NCBI GenBank assembly: GCA_964483585.1
Contig: CAZABH010000011.1
Span: 16,981 to 80,980, forward strand
Length of the DNA: 64,000 bases
Direction of reading: 5' to 3'
Source of the DNA: SZUA-430 sp964483585
Lineage (GTDB): Bacteria; Pseudomonadota; Alphaproteobacteria; Micropepsales; Micropepsaceae
Shown piece after piece: positions 28,706 to 37,437 of this stretch. Each line of letters opens with the position of its first letter. The stretch's first letter is position 1. The notes beneath the pieces are model-generated. The model did no database searches and was not told where the DNA came from. It saw only the letters and a program-made list of their open reading frames with translations. The translations under genes and the position numbers were made by a program.

Positions 28706-29987
28706 GCAGCGTCCTCAGATAGGGCTCGAGCAGGTCCATGGTCCGCGTGAGTGGCTCTTTGGTCCCCGCGGCCCGCGCGGCCGCCTGCCCGCGTCGCGAG
28801 AGTTCTAGTTCGTCGAGCAGAAGTTCTCCAGCCCTCTGCGTGAGCTGATCATTCGACGCCAGCACTTCCGCACCCCCGGCTTCGACCAGAATGCGGTAAA
28901 TATCGCGGAAATTCCCTATATGCGGACCGCTCAGGACCGCAACGCCAAGCCGTGCTGGCTCCAGCGGGTTCTGTCCGCCATGGGACACGAAACTGCCACC
29001 GATGACCGCAAGCGGGGCCAGCCTGTAGAACACCCCAAGCTCTCCAATCGTATCTGCAACATAGATTTCGGTATCGGCGGCAATCGTCTCGCCAGCCGAA
29101 CGGACAGCGACACGAAAAAGGGGGGCAAGCGACTGCGCCACCTGCTGGCCGCGCTGCGGGTGGCGCGGCACCATCAGCGTCAGAAGGCCCGGAATGCGCC
29201 GCACAAGGTCGCGATGCGTGAAAGCGGCAAGCTGCTCCTCACCATCATGGCTCGAAGCCAGCAGCCAGCAGGGACGATCGCCGATCGCGGCCCGCAGCCC
29301 ACCCAGCACATGAGCATCGAAGGGTAGCGGATCACCGACAAGCTTGAGGTTCCCCGGTGTCTCGACCCGCCGCGCACCCAGCGCAGTCAGTTTCCCGGCA
29401 ACACTTTCATCCTGGGCAAGGCAGAGGTCGAACGCGCCCAGCATCTCCCGCGCCATGAGGGGCGCCCGCATCCAGCCACGGAAGGACTTGTCCGACATGC
29501 GCGCATTGATCAGCACCAGGGGAATTTGCCGCTGACGCGTCTCATGCAGCATGTTGGGCCAGAGTTCGGACTCCACCCACAGCGCAAGGCTTGGCTTCCA
29601 GTAGTCAAGAAAGGCGCGAACGGCGCCCGGTGTATCGACGGGCACGAATTGGTGGAACGCATTTTCAGGCAACCGCTCGCACATCAGGCGGCTGGATGTG
29701 ACGGTCCCGGTTGTCACAAGAACGCAGGCATCCGGCCTGAGCCGCGAAATCTCCCGAATCACCGGCAGGATGGAAACGGATTCCCCCACGCTGGCCGCAT
29801 GGATCCAGATGATCGCAACTTTTGGCCGCACGCGCCCAGGGCGCCCGAGCCGCTCCGGCAGACGGTCGGCATCTTCCTTGCCGCGGGCAAGCCGACGCTG
29901 CAGCAGGGTATTGGCCAGGGGTTCGGCGAAGCCGGTCGCAGCCCGATAGGCCGACAGCAGCCGGGACGGACGCTCGGCCGCGCTCAT
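28686..29987 (-). CDS. waaA: 3-deoxy-D-manno-octulosonic acid (Kdo) transferase
   Basis: A GT30 glycosyltransferase that adds Kdo to the lipid A precursor. The 433 aa protein has an N-terminal membrane anchor region, the acceptor-domain segment WIHAASVGESVSILPVI with the catalytic Glu, LVTTGTVTSSRLM, LWVESELWPNML, and the donor-site FVSHGGQNPLEPA. It overlaps the upstream DUF374 stop by 4 bp (ATGA) and lpxK downstream by 20 bp. Confidence 0.95.
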   Translation of the reverse strand: MSAAERPSRLLSAYRAATGFAEPLANTLLQRRLARGKEDADRLPERLGRPGRVRPKVAIIWIHAASVGESVSILPVIREISRLRPDACVLVTTGTVTSSRLMCERLPENAFHQFVPVDTPGAVRAFLDYWKPSLALWVESELWPNMLHETRQRQIPLVLINARMSDKSFRGWMRAPLMAREMLGAFDLCLAQDESVAGKLTALGARRVETPGNLKLVGDPLPFDAHVLGGLRAAIGDRPCWLLASSHDGEEQLAAFTHRDLVRRIPGLLTLMVPRHPQRGQQVAQSLAPLFRVAVRSAGETIAADTEIYVADTIGELGVFYRLAPLAVIGGSFVSHGGQNPLEPARLGVAVLSGPHIGNFRDIYRILVEAGGAEVLASNDQLTQRAGELLLDELELSRRGQAAARAAGTKEPLTRTMDLLEPYLRTLHATADA

Positions 29988-30721
29988 GCAGCAACCCTCG
30001 CGGCATCAGGCTCGACCGGGGCAACCCCCATGGCGTCATCGGCTTCGTGGGTGACAGCTGTCAGCGCATCTTCCACGTGTAGCCGTGCCTGCTCGAGGCC
30101 AGTTGCATCAATGTCCCGCGCAACGTCGATAGGGTCGCCCCAGACAATCACACCGCGCGTGAAGGGCAGGGGCACGACGAAGCGGTCCCAGGTGTTCAGC
30201 ACGACACGGTGACGGCAACTGAAGCTGCAGGGAAGGATCGGCACGCCCGAAACCCGTGCCACCGTGACAATGCCCTCGCTCGCGCGCATGCGCGGTCCGC
30301 GCGGCCCGTCCGGCGTGATGCCCACAAATTCACGCCCCTTCAGCGCCTTCAGCATGCCGCGCAGGGCTGCAGCACCACCCTTGTCCTTGTTCGAGCCAGG
30401 CTTCGCAGCAGATCCCCGCACCGTTCCGATGCCGAAATAGCCGATGGCACGTGCAATGATCTCACCGTCACGATGCATCGAGATCAGCATGTGCATGGGC
30501 GAACGGCGGGGCCACATGCCGGGCAGGATCAGCATGCGCCCATGCCAGAAGGCCAGGATGAAGGGCGTTTGCTCCTGCCACAGTCTTTCTGCGAGGCCAC
30601 CATTCCGGACCTCCCAGCGCCCCGTCACCCACACCAGGCGGATATAGAGCGCGATCAGCCGGCATGCCACGTTTCTCAGGCCATCAGACTTCCGGAACCG
30701 TCGCCACCACGCCTTCAGCAT
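29984..30721 (-). CDS. DUF374 lysophospholipid acyltransferase family protein
   Basis: A 245 aa protein of the LPLAT-like DUF374 family. Features are FWHGRMLILP, HRDGEIIARAIGYFGI, RGSAAKPGSNKDKGGAAALR and GITPDGPRGPR. It probably acylates or otherwise handles a membrane lipid intermediate in the same pathway as its operon partners. It is 3 bp downstream of the MsbA-like transporter and coupled to waaA by ATGA. Confidence 0.87.
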   Translation of the reverse strand: MLKAWWRRFRKSDGLRNVACRLIALYIRLVWVTGRWEVRNGGLAERLWQEQTPFILAFWHGRMLILPGMWPRRSPMHMLISMHRDGEIIARAIGYFGIGTVRGSAAKPGSNKDKGGAAALRGMLKALKGREFVGITPDGPRGPRMRASEGIVTVARVSGVPILPCSFSCRHRVVLNTWDRFVVPLPFTRGVIVWGDPIDVARDIDATGLEQARLHVEDALTAVTHEADDAMGVAPVEPDAARVAA

Positions 30722-30724
30722 GGC

Positions 30725-32518
30725 CTATTCCGCCACCTGCGGACGCGCCTCGGCGAACTGCGTCCGGTAGAGGCGCGCATAGGTCCCGCTGCGCGCAAGA
30801 AGTTCGCCATGCGTCCCCTGTTCGCTGACACGTCCCCCCTCCATCACGACGATGCGGTCGGCATCTGCGATGGTGGAAAGCCGATGCGCGATGACAAGCG
30901 TCGTCCGGTTGGTCATCAGGCGATTGAGTGCAGCCTGCACCTCCTTTTCGCTCTCGCTGTCCAGAGAGGATGTCGCCTCATCCAGCAGCAGGATGGGTGC
31001 ATCCTTGAGGATCGCGCGCGCAATGGCGATGCGCTGGCGCTGTCCGCCGGACAGCCGCACGCCCGCTTCGCCGACCTTGGTCGCATAGCCTTCCGGCAAG
31101 GCCATGATGAAGTCATGCGCAGCCGCCGCACGCGCCGCAGTCTCGACCTCGGCCATGGATGCGCCCGGTCGCCCGCACAGGATGTTGTCTGCGATGGACT
31201 CGTCGAACAGGAAGGGTTCCTGCGTGACAAGCGCGATGGAATCGCGAAGCGAGGCAAGGCTCACCGTTTTGATGTCCTGGCCATCGATCTCGATGACGCC
31301 CCCTGTCACATCATAAAAGCGCGGGATCAGGTTCAACACCGTGCTCTTGCCAGCACCCGACGGCCCGACAAGGGCAACTGTCTTGCCCGCCGGGATCTGG
31401 AAACTCGCACCATCCAGCGCCTGCGCGCCCGTGCCCGAATAGTCGAAGCTGACATTGCGGAAAACCACATGTGCGCGTCGCGGCCCAGCAGCCAGACGCA
31501 AGGGTTCATTCCCCGCGTCGTGGATGATGCTGGGCGTATCCAGCAGCGCAAAGGTGCGCGCCGCCGCAGCCGAACCCTCGCTTAGCGCCGTATAGAGGTT
31601 CGAGAGCGAACGAATGGACTGGTAGGACAGCATCATGGCCGCCATGAACGAAGTGAAGCTGGCGATATCCATGCCGCGATGGGCTGCATAGGCGATCACT
31701 GCCGCAATCCCGATGCCGGCCAGCACTTCCGCCGAGGGTGTGGCTGCCGCTCTGGCATTCGCCCCCTTCATAAGGAACTTCATGCGCTCCGTCACGATGT
31801 GGTCCGCCCGCGCCTCGGCATGGTCTTCCATGCGATAGGCTTTGATCACGCGCTTGCCGTCCAGCGTCTCGGACAAAAGCGTCGCAAGATCGCCAGTGGA
31901 CGCCATGCTCTTCGCAGCCGCCTTGTTGGTCTTGGACCCGAGGTTCAGCGTGAACAGGGCCGTCAATGGCAACACGCTGCACAGCACCAGGGCCAGCGGC
32001 CAGTCCTGGATGAACATGACGACGCCAAGTCCCACGATTGTCAGGACGTCGCGCACAAGGCCCTGCATGGAACGGGTCACGCTTTCGCGAACCAGCAGCG
32101 CGTCGTTCAGGAAGCGCGAGGCAAACTGTCCCGAGTGCATGGCATTCAGTTGTGCCAGGTCAAACCGGGTGATCTTTCGGAACATGGCGCGCTGCAGGTC
32201 GTTGATGACACTCTGCCCGACACGCGCCAGTGCGACATTGCTCGTATAGGAGATGCCTGCCTTGAGCGTCATGATACCCAGCAGCACCGCTGGCACGACC
32301 AGTAGCATGCCCGCCTCGCGGGACGGCGTGAACAGCGTGTTGACGACCGCCTCAAGATACCACGCCATGCCGGCCGTCAGGCTGGCCTCCAGCGCCATCA
32401 GCAGTAGAAGCAGCAAGGCAGTGCGGGCATAGGGGCGCACGAACTCGGCAGCAAGCCGCAGGAGCGGTCTTGTATCCAGGGAAGGCTTGCGCGGCGGGAC
32501 TTCCGATGCGTTGGTCAT
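30725..32518 (-). CDS. ABC transporter, fused permease/ATPase, MsbA-like
   Basis: A 597 aa half-transporter with six predicted transmembrane helices in the first ~320 residues and a C-terminal ATPase. The ATPase has Walker A GPSGAGKST, signature LSGGQRQRIAIARA, Walker B ILLLDEATSSLD and the H-loop IAHRLSTI. Its position in a lipid A operon makes flipping of lipid A-core across the inner membrane the likely task, so msbA is the probable function. Sequence alone does not prove the substrate. Confidence 0.9.
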   Translation of the reverse strand: MTNASEVPPRKPSLDTRPLLRLAAEFVRPYARTALLLLLLMALEASLTAGMAWYLEAVVNTLFTPSREAGMLLVVPAVLLGIMTLKAGISYTSNVALARVGQSVINDLQRAMFRKITRFDLAQLNAMHSGQFASRFLNDALLVRESVTRSMQGLVRDVLTIVGLGVVMFIQDWPLALVLCSVLPLTALFTLNLGSKTNKAAAKSMASTGDLATLLSETLDGKRVIKAYRMEDHAEARADHIVTERMKFLMKGANARAAATPSAEVLAGIGIAAVIAYAAHRGMDIASFTSFMAAMMLSYQSIRSLSNLYTALSEGSAAAARTFALLDTPSIIHDAGNEPLRLAAGPRRAHVVFRNVSFDYSGTGAQALDGASFQIPAGKTVALVGPSGAGKSTVLNLIPRFYDVTGGVIEIDGQDIKTVSLASLRDSIALVTQEPFLFDESIADNILCGRPGASMAEVETAARAAAAHDFIMALPEGYATKVGEAGVRLSGGQRQRIAIARAILKDAPILLLDEATSSLDSESEKEVQAALNRLMTNRTTLVIAHRLSTIADADRIVVMEGGRVSEQGTHGELLARSGTYARLYRTQFAEARPQVAE

Positions 32519-32613
32519 GCGGCTCGGGTTATACTACGGCACAGACAATGTGATATGGACGCCGACGCTAACACGCGCCAGTCCCGTTAACCACAGCCAC
32601 TTGACTCGAAGGG

Positions 32614-32940
32614 TTACTTGCGTGCCCTGGAAGGGGCAGCTTTGCCGGTCTTTCCAGCCTTTGGCCGGGCAAAGGATGCAGAACGAGCGGGCTTGGGCTT
32701 GGCCGAGAGCGTCTCGCCAGCCTCGAGCTCCGGCTGCAGCATCTTGTGCAGGTGGACCACGAAGTAGCGCATATGCGCGTTGTCGACAGTCGCCTGCGCA
32801 GCCGCCTTCCAGGCCTCACGGGCCTTGGCGAAGTTCGGATAGAGGCCGACGAAATGGATCTTCTCGAGATCCCGGAACTCGACCTTCGACAGGTCGGTCA
32901 GCTCGCCGCCGAATACCAGGTGCAGCAATTGCTTTGCCAT
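32614..32940 (-). CDS. DUF4170 domain protein
   Basis: A 108 aa cytoplasmic protein. The diagnostic stretch is LHLVFGGELTDL, followed by FRDLEKIHFVGLYPN and DNAHMRYFVVHLHKM. The C-terminal ~25 residues are basic and Ala/Pro/Lys rich. Function is unknown, but the gene is regularly found beside cysQ-like and lipid A genes in Alphaproteobacteria. ATG 32940 is 16 bp after the cysQ-like stop. The longer open frame would overlap that gene. Confidence 0.87.
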   Translation of the reverse strand: MAKQLLHLVFGGELTDLSKVEFRDLEKIHFVGLYPNFAKAREAWKAAAQATVDNAHMRYFVVHLHKMLQPELEAGETLSAKPKPARSASFARPKAGKTGKAAPSRARK

Positions 32941-32956
32941 GCGTGTGCTCGTGTTC

Positions 32957-33751
32957 CTAGGGCAGTTTGATCTTGTCCGTACGCGCCATGATTGCCTTGT
33001 GCAGGACGGGCCCTGCACAGACGATACTACGATGCAACGGTTGCGATTGATTATACAAAAGCTCCTCGCCCGCATGCGAGGTGACAAGACCACCCGCCTC
33101 CTGCACCACCAGCGTTGCTGCGGCCGTATCCCACTCCTGCTTGGTGGAAAGCGCCATCATGCAATCGTACTGGCCGCTGGCCACCAGGGCCATGCGATAG
33201 GCAATCGAGGCACGCTTTCCAACGTCCATGGCAGGCCAGGGTTCGGGCCAGGCCTTGTGCTCGATCACGTCGCGGGCAACCAGCATGCGACAACCGGGCA
33301 GGGTGTTGCGAGTACTCACGGCAAGACGATTGCCATTAAGGAACGAACCGTCTCCTATGCTGGCGGTGTACATCTCGTCTGTGATGGGGTTGAAGACCCC
33401 GCTTGCGACCGGAACGCCGTCCTCGACCACAGCCACGCAGATCACGAATTCCGGCTTGCGCTTGATGAAGGCCAGCGTCCCGTCAATGGGATCGACGATG
33501 AACAGCCGCCGCCGCGACAGGCGTTCGGGTTGGTCCGTGGTCTCTTCCGACAGCCACCCATAGTCCGGCCGCGCCGCCCCGAGCACGCTGGCCAGGTGCC
33601 GGTCGACAGCGATGTCGGTTTCGGTGACAGGATTTCCCTTGGACTTCTCCCAGACCTGCGGCGCGCCTTCAAAGCCCGCACGCGCGATCTCTCCCGCCTC
33701 GCGCAGCGCAGTGACAATCAGGCCAAGGTCGGCGTGTTCAGTCCCCCGCAA
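32957..33751 (-). CDS. cysQ: Inositol monophosphatase family, probable 3'(2'),5'-bisphosphate nucleotidase
   Basis: A 264 aa Li-sensitive, Mg-dependent phosphatase family member. Motifs are WLSEET, DPIDGT and QEWDTAAATLVVQEAGG. CysQ proteins hydrolyse PAP, a by-product of sulfate assimilation; inositol or fructose bisphosphate are alternatives. The start overlaps the upstream pmbA/tldE stop by 14 bp. The gene symbol is the likely family assignment only. Confidence 0.82.
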   Translation of the reverse strand: MRGTEHADLGLIVTALREAGEIARAGFEGAPQVWEKSKGNPVTETDIAVDRHLASVLGAARPDYGWLSEETTDQPERLSRRRLFIVDPIDGTLAFIKRKPEFVICVAVVEDGVPVASGVFNPITDEMYTASIGDGSFLNGNRLAVSTRNTLPGCRMLVARDVIEHKAWPEPWPAMDVGKRASIAYRMALVASGQYDCMMALSTKQEWDTAAATLVVQEAGGLVTSHAGEELLYNQSQPLHRSIVCAGPVLHKAIMARTDKIKLP

Positions 33752-35072
33752 TGGTCATGCCCTCGATACGCAGCGTGGGCGCATTGGTGCCATAACGGAA
33801 GACAAGGTCGTTGGCCGGAATCATCGCCCCGAACATGGCGTTCAGGTTGCCAGCGATCGTCACCTCGTTGACCGGGAAGGCAATCTGTCCGTTCTCGATC
33901 CAGAACCCCGACGCACCGCGGCTATAGTCGCCCGTGACGCCATTCACCCCCATCCCGATCAACTCGGTGACATAGAAGCCCTGCACGATATCAGCCATCA
34001 GCGCCGCCGGCGACAGCGTGCCCGGCACCAGATAGAGATTGCTGGTGGAAGGCGAGGGCGGCCCACCCGTGCCGCGCGCCGCGTGGCCCGTGCTGGTCAG
34101 ATTCAGCTGCCGCGCCGAGGCGCTGTCCAGGATCCACGTCTTCAGCACGCCATCCTCGACCAGGTTCATTGGCCGGTTGGCGACACCCTCGCCGTCGAAC
34201 GGCTTCGAGCGGATACCGCGCACGATATGCGGATCATCCACAATGCGCAGGCCGGGCGCGAAGATGCGTTGGCCCATCTTGTCCTTCAGGAACGAGGTGC
34301 CTCGCGCGATCGACACGCCGTTGATGGCACCCGCGAAATGCGCGAGCAGGCTGTTGCTCACCCGCGGATCGAACATGACGGGCACCGACTGCGATTTCAC
34401 GCGCCGCGCATTCAACCGCTTCAGCGCCAGGTTCGCCGCGTTGCGCCCCACCTCTTCCGGATCACCCAGATCGCCGCCATGCCGGGTCGAGGCAAAATCA
34501 TAGTCGCGCTCCATGCCGGTACCTTCGCCCGCAATCACGCTGACCGATACCGAGATGTTCGTCGTTGCATAGCTGCCGGCAAATCCGCCGCTCGTGACCA
34601 GTGCCACCGCGCCGCGTCCCCAGCCGGCGCTCGCGCCCTCGCTGTTGGTGATGCCGGCGACCGCGCGCGCTGCACCCTCGCACGAGCGCGCAAGTTCGAC
34701 CAGACGCTCCGAAGGGGGCTCGTCCTTGTCTTCAAGGTCCAGATTGGGGAAGGTCCTGGCCAACAGTTCGGCAGGGGCGAGGCCGCAATAGGGATCTTCA
34801 GGTGTCGTTCGCGCCATGGCGACCGCACGCTCCGCCAGCTGGTCCAGCGCCCCGGGCGTCATGTCGTTCGAGGCAACCGCCGCCTGCTGCCGCCCGATGA
34901 AGACGCGCAGGCCCAGGTCCACCGACTCCGAGCGCTCCACCTCTTCAAGCTGCCCCAGCCGGAACGAGACACTCGACGATACCGAATCGAACACGACGGC
35001 ATCCGCTTGCTCGGCGCCCAGGCGTCGCGCCCGGGCAATGAGGCTCTCCAGAAGGGATATACGGTCGTGCAT
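33738..35072 (-). CDS. pmbA: TldE/PmbA metalloprotease subunit homologue
   Basis: A 444 aa member of the TldD/PmbA (U62) family. TldE pairs with TldD to form a protease involved in peptide maturation and antitoxin turnover. TldE lacks the HExxxH metal site, as here, and shows the family segments GLRVFIGRQQA, PVMFDPRVSNSLLAHFAGAI and YSRGASGFWIENG. The partner tldD is in the same window at 56668-58092 but in another operon. It opens the leftward envelope operon. Confidence 0.92.
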   Translation of the reverse strand: MHDRISLLESLIARARRLGAEQADAVVFDSVSSSVSFRLGQLEEVERSESVDLGLRVFIGRQQAAVASNDMTPGALDQLAERAVAMARTTPEDPYCGLAPAELLARTFPNLDLEDKDEPPSERLVELARSCEGAARAVAGITNSEGASAGWGRGAVALVTSGGFAGSYATTNISVSVSVIAGEGTGMERDYDFASTRHGGDLGDPEEVGRNAANLALKRLNARRVKSQSVPVMFDPRVSNSLLAHFAGAINGVSIARGTSFLKDKMGQRIFAPGLRIVDDPHIVRGIRSKPFDGEGVANRPMNLVEDGVLKTWILDSASARQLNLTSTGHAARGTGGPPSPSTSNLYLVPGTLSPAALMADIVQGFYVTELIGMGVNGVTGDYSRGASGFWIENGQIAFPVNEVTIAGNLNAMFGAMIPANDLVFRYGTNAPTLRIEGMTIAGD

Positions 35073-35173
35073 CGTTTGTCCTTGTGTTCGCAGGGCGCAA
35101 TCAATCGGCCGTGACCGGTTTCGTCAAGCACGGGACTTGCGCCGCACGCCCGATCCGGGCCAGATCTCCACCC

Positions 35174-35764
35174 ATGACACTCGCTTATGCCCTCTTCGAG
35201 ACAAGCCTCGGCACCTGCGCCCTCGTCTGGGGCCCAGCCGGCATTCGCGCGGTCTGCCTGCCCGAGGCCACGCCCGCCGATCTCCTCGCCCGCATCGAAG
35301 ACCGCCATCCCGGGGCCGCGCCTGCCGCCGTGCCGCCCGACATCGCCCACGCCATGGACCAGATGGCGCGCCTGCTCCAGGGCGAACATATCGACCTTGG
35401 CCGGGTGCAGCTCGACATGACGGGCATTCCCGCCTTCCACTGCCGCGTCTACGAGGACATCAGACGCATCCCGCCGGGCGCGACTTTGACCTATGGCCAG
35501 GTCTCCCAGCGCCTGAATGCGCCGGGCTCGGCCCGCGCCGTCGGCCAGGCGCTTGCCGCCAATCCCTATCTTCTCATCGTCCCCTGCCACCGCGTGCTTG
35601 CGACTGGCGGTGGCCTGGGCGGATTCTCCGCCCACGGCGGCACTGACACCAAGCGCCGCCTCATCGCCATCGAACGCGGCACCGACATCATCGAACCCTC
35701 CCTTTTCGAAACTCTCCCCCTCGCCCCACCACCGCGCCAGTTCCGCCGCAAGCGACGCGCCTGA
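35174..35764 (+). CDS. ogt: Methylated-DNA--[protein]-cysteine S-methyltransferase
   Basis: A suicide repair protein that transfers O6-alkyl groups from guanine to its own Cys. The 196 aa protein has the active site PCHRV with Cys138, preceded by the DNA-binding helix region TYGQVSQRL and ARAVGQALAANPY. ATG 35174 gives the usual N-terminal domain. A longer frame would run into the divergent pmbA promoter. The C-terminal ~25 residues (LPLAPPPRQFRRKRRA) are an unconserved basic tail. Confidence 0.93.
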   Translation: MTLAYALFETSLGTCALVWGPAGIRAVCLPEATPADLLARIEDRHPGAAPAAVPPDIAHAMDQMARLLQGEHIDLGRVQLDMTGIPAFHCRVYEDIRRIPPGATLTYGQVSQRLNAPGSARAVGQALAANPYLLIVPCHRVLATGGGLGGFSAHGGTDTKRRLIAIERGTDIIEPSLFETLPLAPPPRQFRRKRRA

Positions 35765-36106
35765 CCGGCAGGGTGTAGAGGCCCCATCCGTCTCGCTGCT
35801 TCGCAGCGATCCACCTTCCCCCTGAAGGGGGAAGAGGCGTTGTGTTGGTTCTCTTCCCCCTTCAGGGGGAAGTTCTCCCGCCGCGCCAGCGTCGTGAGGG
35901 AAGGGGGCCCCTCCACGCGCCCCGCCTGGCGTCGTGACAGGGAGCAGGCCTGCGTCACCCTGACCCTTGCTGCGCCCCAAAAGTTCATATAATGTTCCGT
36001 ACCAGCCACACAGCCCTACCAACCACAACATCTGGGAGGTCCCCCACCGCAAAAACACTGACGAAACTGTCTCTCGTGTCACATCGGCCGGCGGCCGGAA
36101 TTCCCC
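35765..36106. repeat. Non-coding stretch with REP-like palindromes
   Basis: No gene is visible here. Three hairpins are clustered: TCGCTGC/GCAGCGA at 35793-35809, CTTCCCCCTGAAGGGGGAAG at 35815-35834, and its exact reverse complement CTTCCCCCTTCAGGGGGAAG at 35853-35872. This inverted pair resembles a BIME/REP unit. A further small palindrome, TCCCCT-C-AGGGGA, overlaps the 3' end of the next gene at 36102-36114. The structures lie between two convergent genes and could act as terminators. Confidence 0.7.
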
Positions 36107-36748
36107 TCAGGGGAGAATTTGCCAGACTTTCGTCCGCCGCACTTCGCGGTCTTCCAGCTCGCGCGTGGTTTGCACGTCATAGACGGCGATTTCGACAAGG
36201 TTGCTCGACGGAAGATAGTTGCGCCCGGGATCACCCATCAGCACCAGCGCACCGCGACCCGCAAGCAATCGCAGCCAGGTGAACACCCGCGCCGACATCT
36301 CACGCTCATAGCACACGTCCCCCGCCAGCACCGTGTCCCAGCCTTCGTCGCGCCCGATCATGTCCTCGAGCGTCGCCTCCACCGCAACGCCGTTCACCGC
36401 GGCGTTGAGCCCGATGGCAGCAATGGCGAAGGGGTCGATCTCGGTCGCCAGCACCTGCGCGGCACCGGCCTTGGCCGCAGCAATGGCAGACAGCCCCGAG
36501 CCCGACGCAAAGTCGAGCACAAGCCGGCCACGCACACTGTCCCTGTGATCCAGAAGATAGCGCGCCAGCGCCTGTCCTCCGGCCCACGCGAAGGCCCAGA
36601 AGGGTGGCGGCACGCCGATGGCGGCCAGTTCCTCCTCGGTCTTCTGCCAGATCGGCACAAGCTCGGTGGCAAGATGCAGCCGGATCTCCGGCGTATGCGG
36701 CGGCGCAAGAAGCTGCGTGTTGGCGCGGATGAAGGCGTCGGGGCTCAC
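36107..36748 (-). CDS. Class I SAM-dependent methyltransferase, ETFB-lysine methyltransferase (METTL20)-like
   Basis: A 213 aa methyltransferase with LDFASGSGLSAIAAAKAGA at the SAM site, acidic ATEID, and the post-II DVCYE motif typical of METTL20/protein-lysine methyltransferases. The N-terminus FIRANTQLLAPP and PPFWAFAWAGGQALARYL fit this group. The GTG start overlaps the desaturase stop by 4 bp (GTGA), so translation is coupled. Bacterial METTL20 homologues methylate electron-transfer flavoprotein beta or ribosomal protein L7/L12. Substrate here is inferred from the family. Confidence 0.82.
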   Translation of the reverse strand: MSPDAFIRANTQLLAPPHTPEIRLHLATELVPIWQKTEEELAAIGVPPPFWAFAWAGGQALARYLLDHRDSVRGRLVLDFASGSGLSAIAAAKAGAAQVLATEIDPFAIAAIGLNAAVNGVAVEATLEDMIGRDEGWDTVLAGDVCYEREMSARVFTWLRLLAGRGALVLMGDPGRNYLPSSNLVEIAVYDVQTTRELEDREVRRTKVWQILP

Positions 36749-37437
36749 GAAGCTGCCCGCGACGTCGCCAGTCTCAGCACCGGCAGGTAACCGGGCTGCA
36801 GCTCCATCATGTCCCCATAGCCCTTGGCCATCAGCAGCTGGTGGAAGCGCGCCAGGCGGTAGCACGGGATGTACATGATGAGGTGATGCTCGACATGGTA
36901 GTTGACCCAGTAAGGCGCCACCAGCGCCCGCCAGAGAAGGTTCGCCTTCGTGGTCCGCGCNNNNNNNNNNNNNNNNNNNNNNNNNNNNNNNNNNNNNNNN
37001 NNNNNNNNNNNNNNNNNNNNNNNNNNNNNNNNNNNNNNNNNNNNNNNNNNNNNNNNNNNNGCCTGCTGCGTGTGCCGGTGATGCTTCAGGTGATAGGCGC
37101 GATAGGCATGCATGTCGGCAAAGAGCGGCCACGAGCACGCATATTGCCCAAGCCACTCGTTGAGCCAGCGCCGCTCGGTCAGCACGCCATGCGCCGCATC
37201 ATGCATGAGGATCGCAAGCCCCAGCTGCCGCGCGCCGACAATCATCACCCCGGCCAGCCAGACAAGCGGATGTGGGAACACGGCAAGCGCCACCATGCAG
37301 CCCAGGATGACAAGCCACGCATGCGCGACGCACCAGAGCCCGCGCAGATCCGAGCGTCGCCGCAGGCCCTGAAGCTCGTCCAGGGTCAGGAGATCGGCCG
37401 CCTTCAGGCCTCGACCAGGCGCTCTGGTATCCATCAT
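36745..37437 (-). CDS. Fatty acid desaturase, interrupted by an assembly gap
   Basis: A membrane di-iron desaturase. The N-terminal part has two membrane segments and His boxes HDAAHG and HLKHHRH. The C-terminal part after the gap has HVEHH. The three boxes show that both halves belong to one gene. About 196 residues are readable, while the family is usually over 300, so the 100 N placeholder is probably shorter than the missing sequence. It is coupled to ubiA (ATGA overlap upstream) and to the methyltransferase (GTGA overlap downstream). Whether it desaturates a fatty acid or another lipid is unknown. Confidence 0.82.
   Translation of the reverse strand: MMDTRAPGRGLKAADLLTLDELQGLRRRSDLRGLWCVAHAWLVILGCMVALAVFPHPLVWLAGVMIVGARQLGLAILMHDAAHGVLTERRWLNEWLGQYACSWPLFADMHAYRAYHLKHHRHTQQXXXXXXXXXXXXXXXXXXXXXXXXXXXXXXXXXXARTTKANLLWRALVAPYWVNYHVEHHLIMYIPCYRLARFHQLLMAKGYGDMMELQPGYLPVLRLATSRAAS
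36961..37060. other. Assembly gap (100 N)
   Basis: Exactly 100 undetermined bases inside the desaturase gene. The round number indicates a scaffold gap of arbitrary length. Confidence 0.98.
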
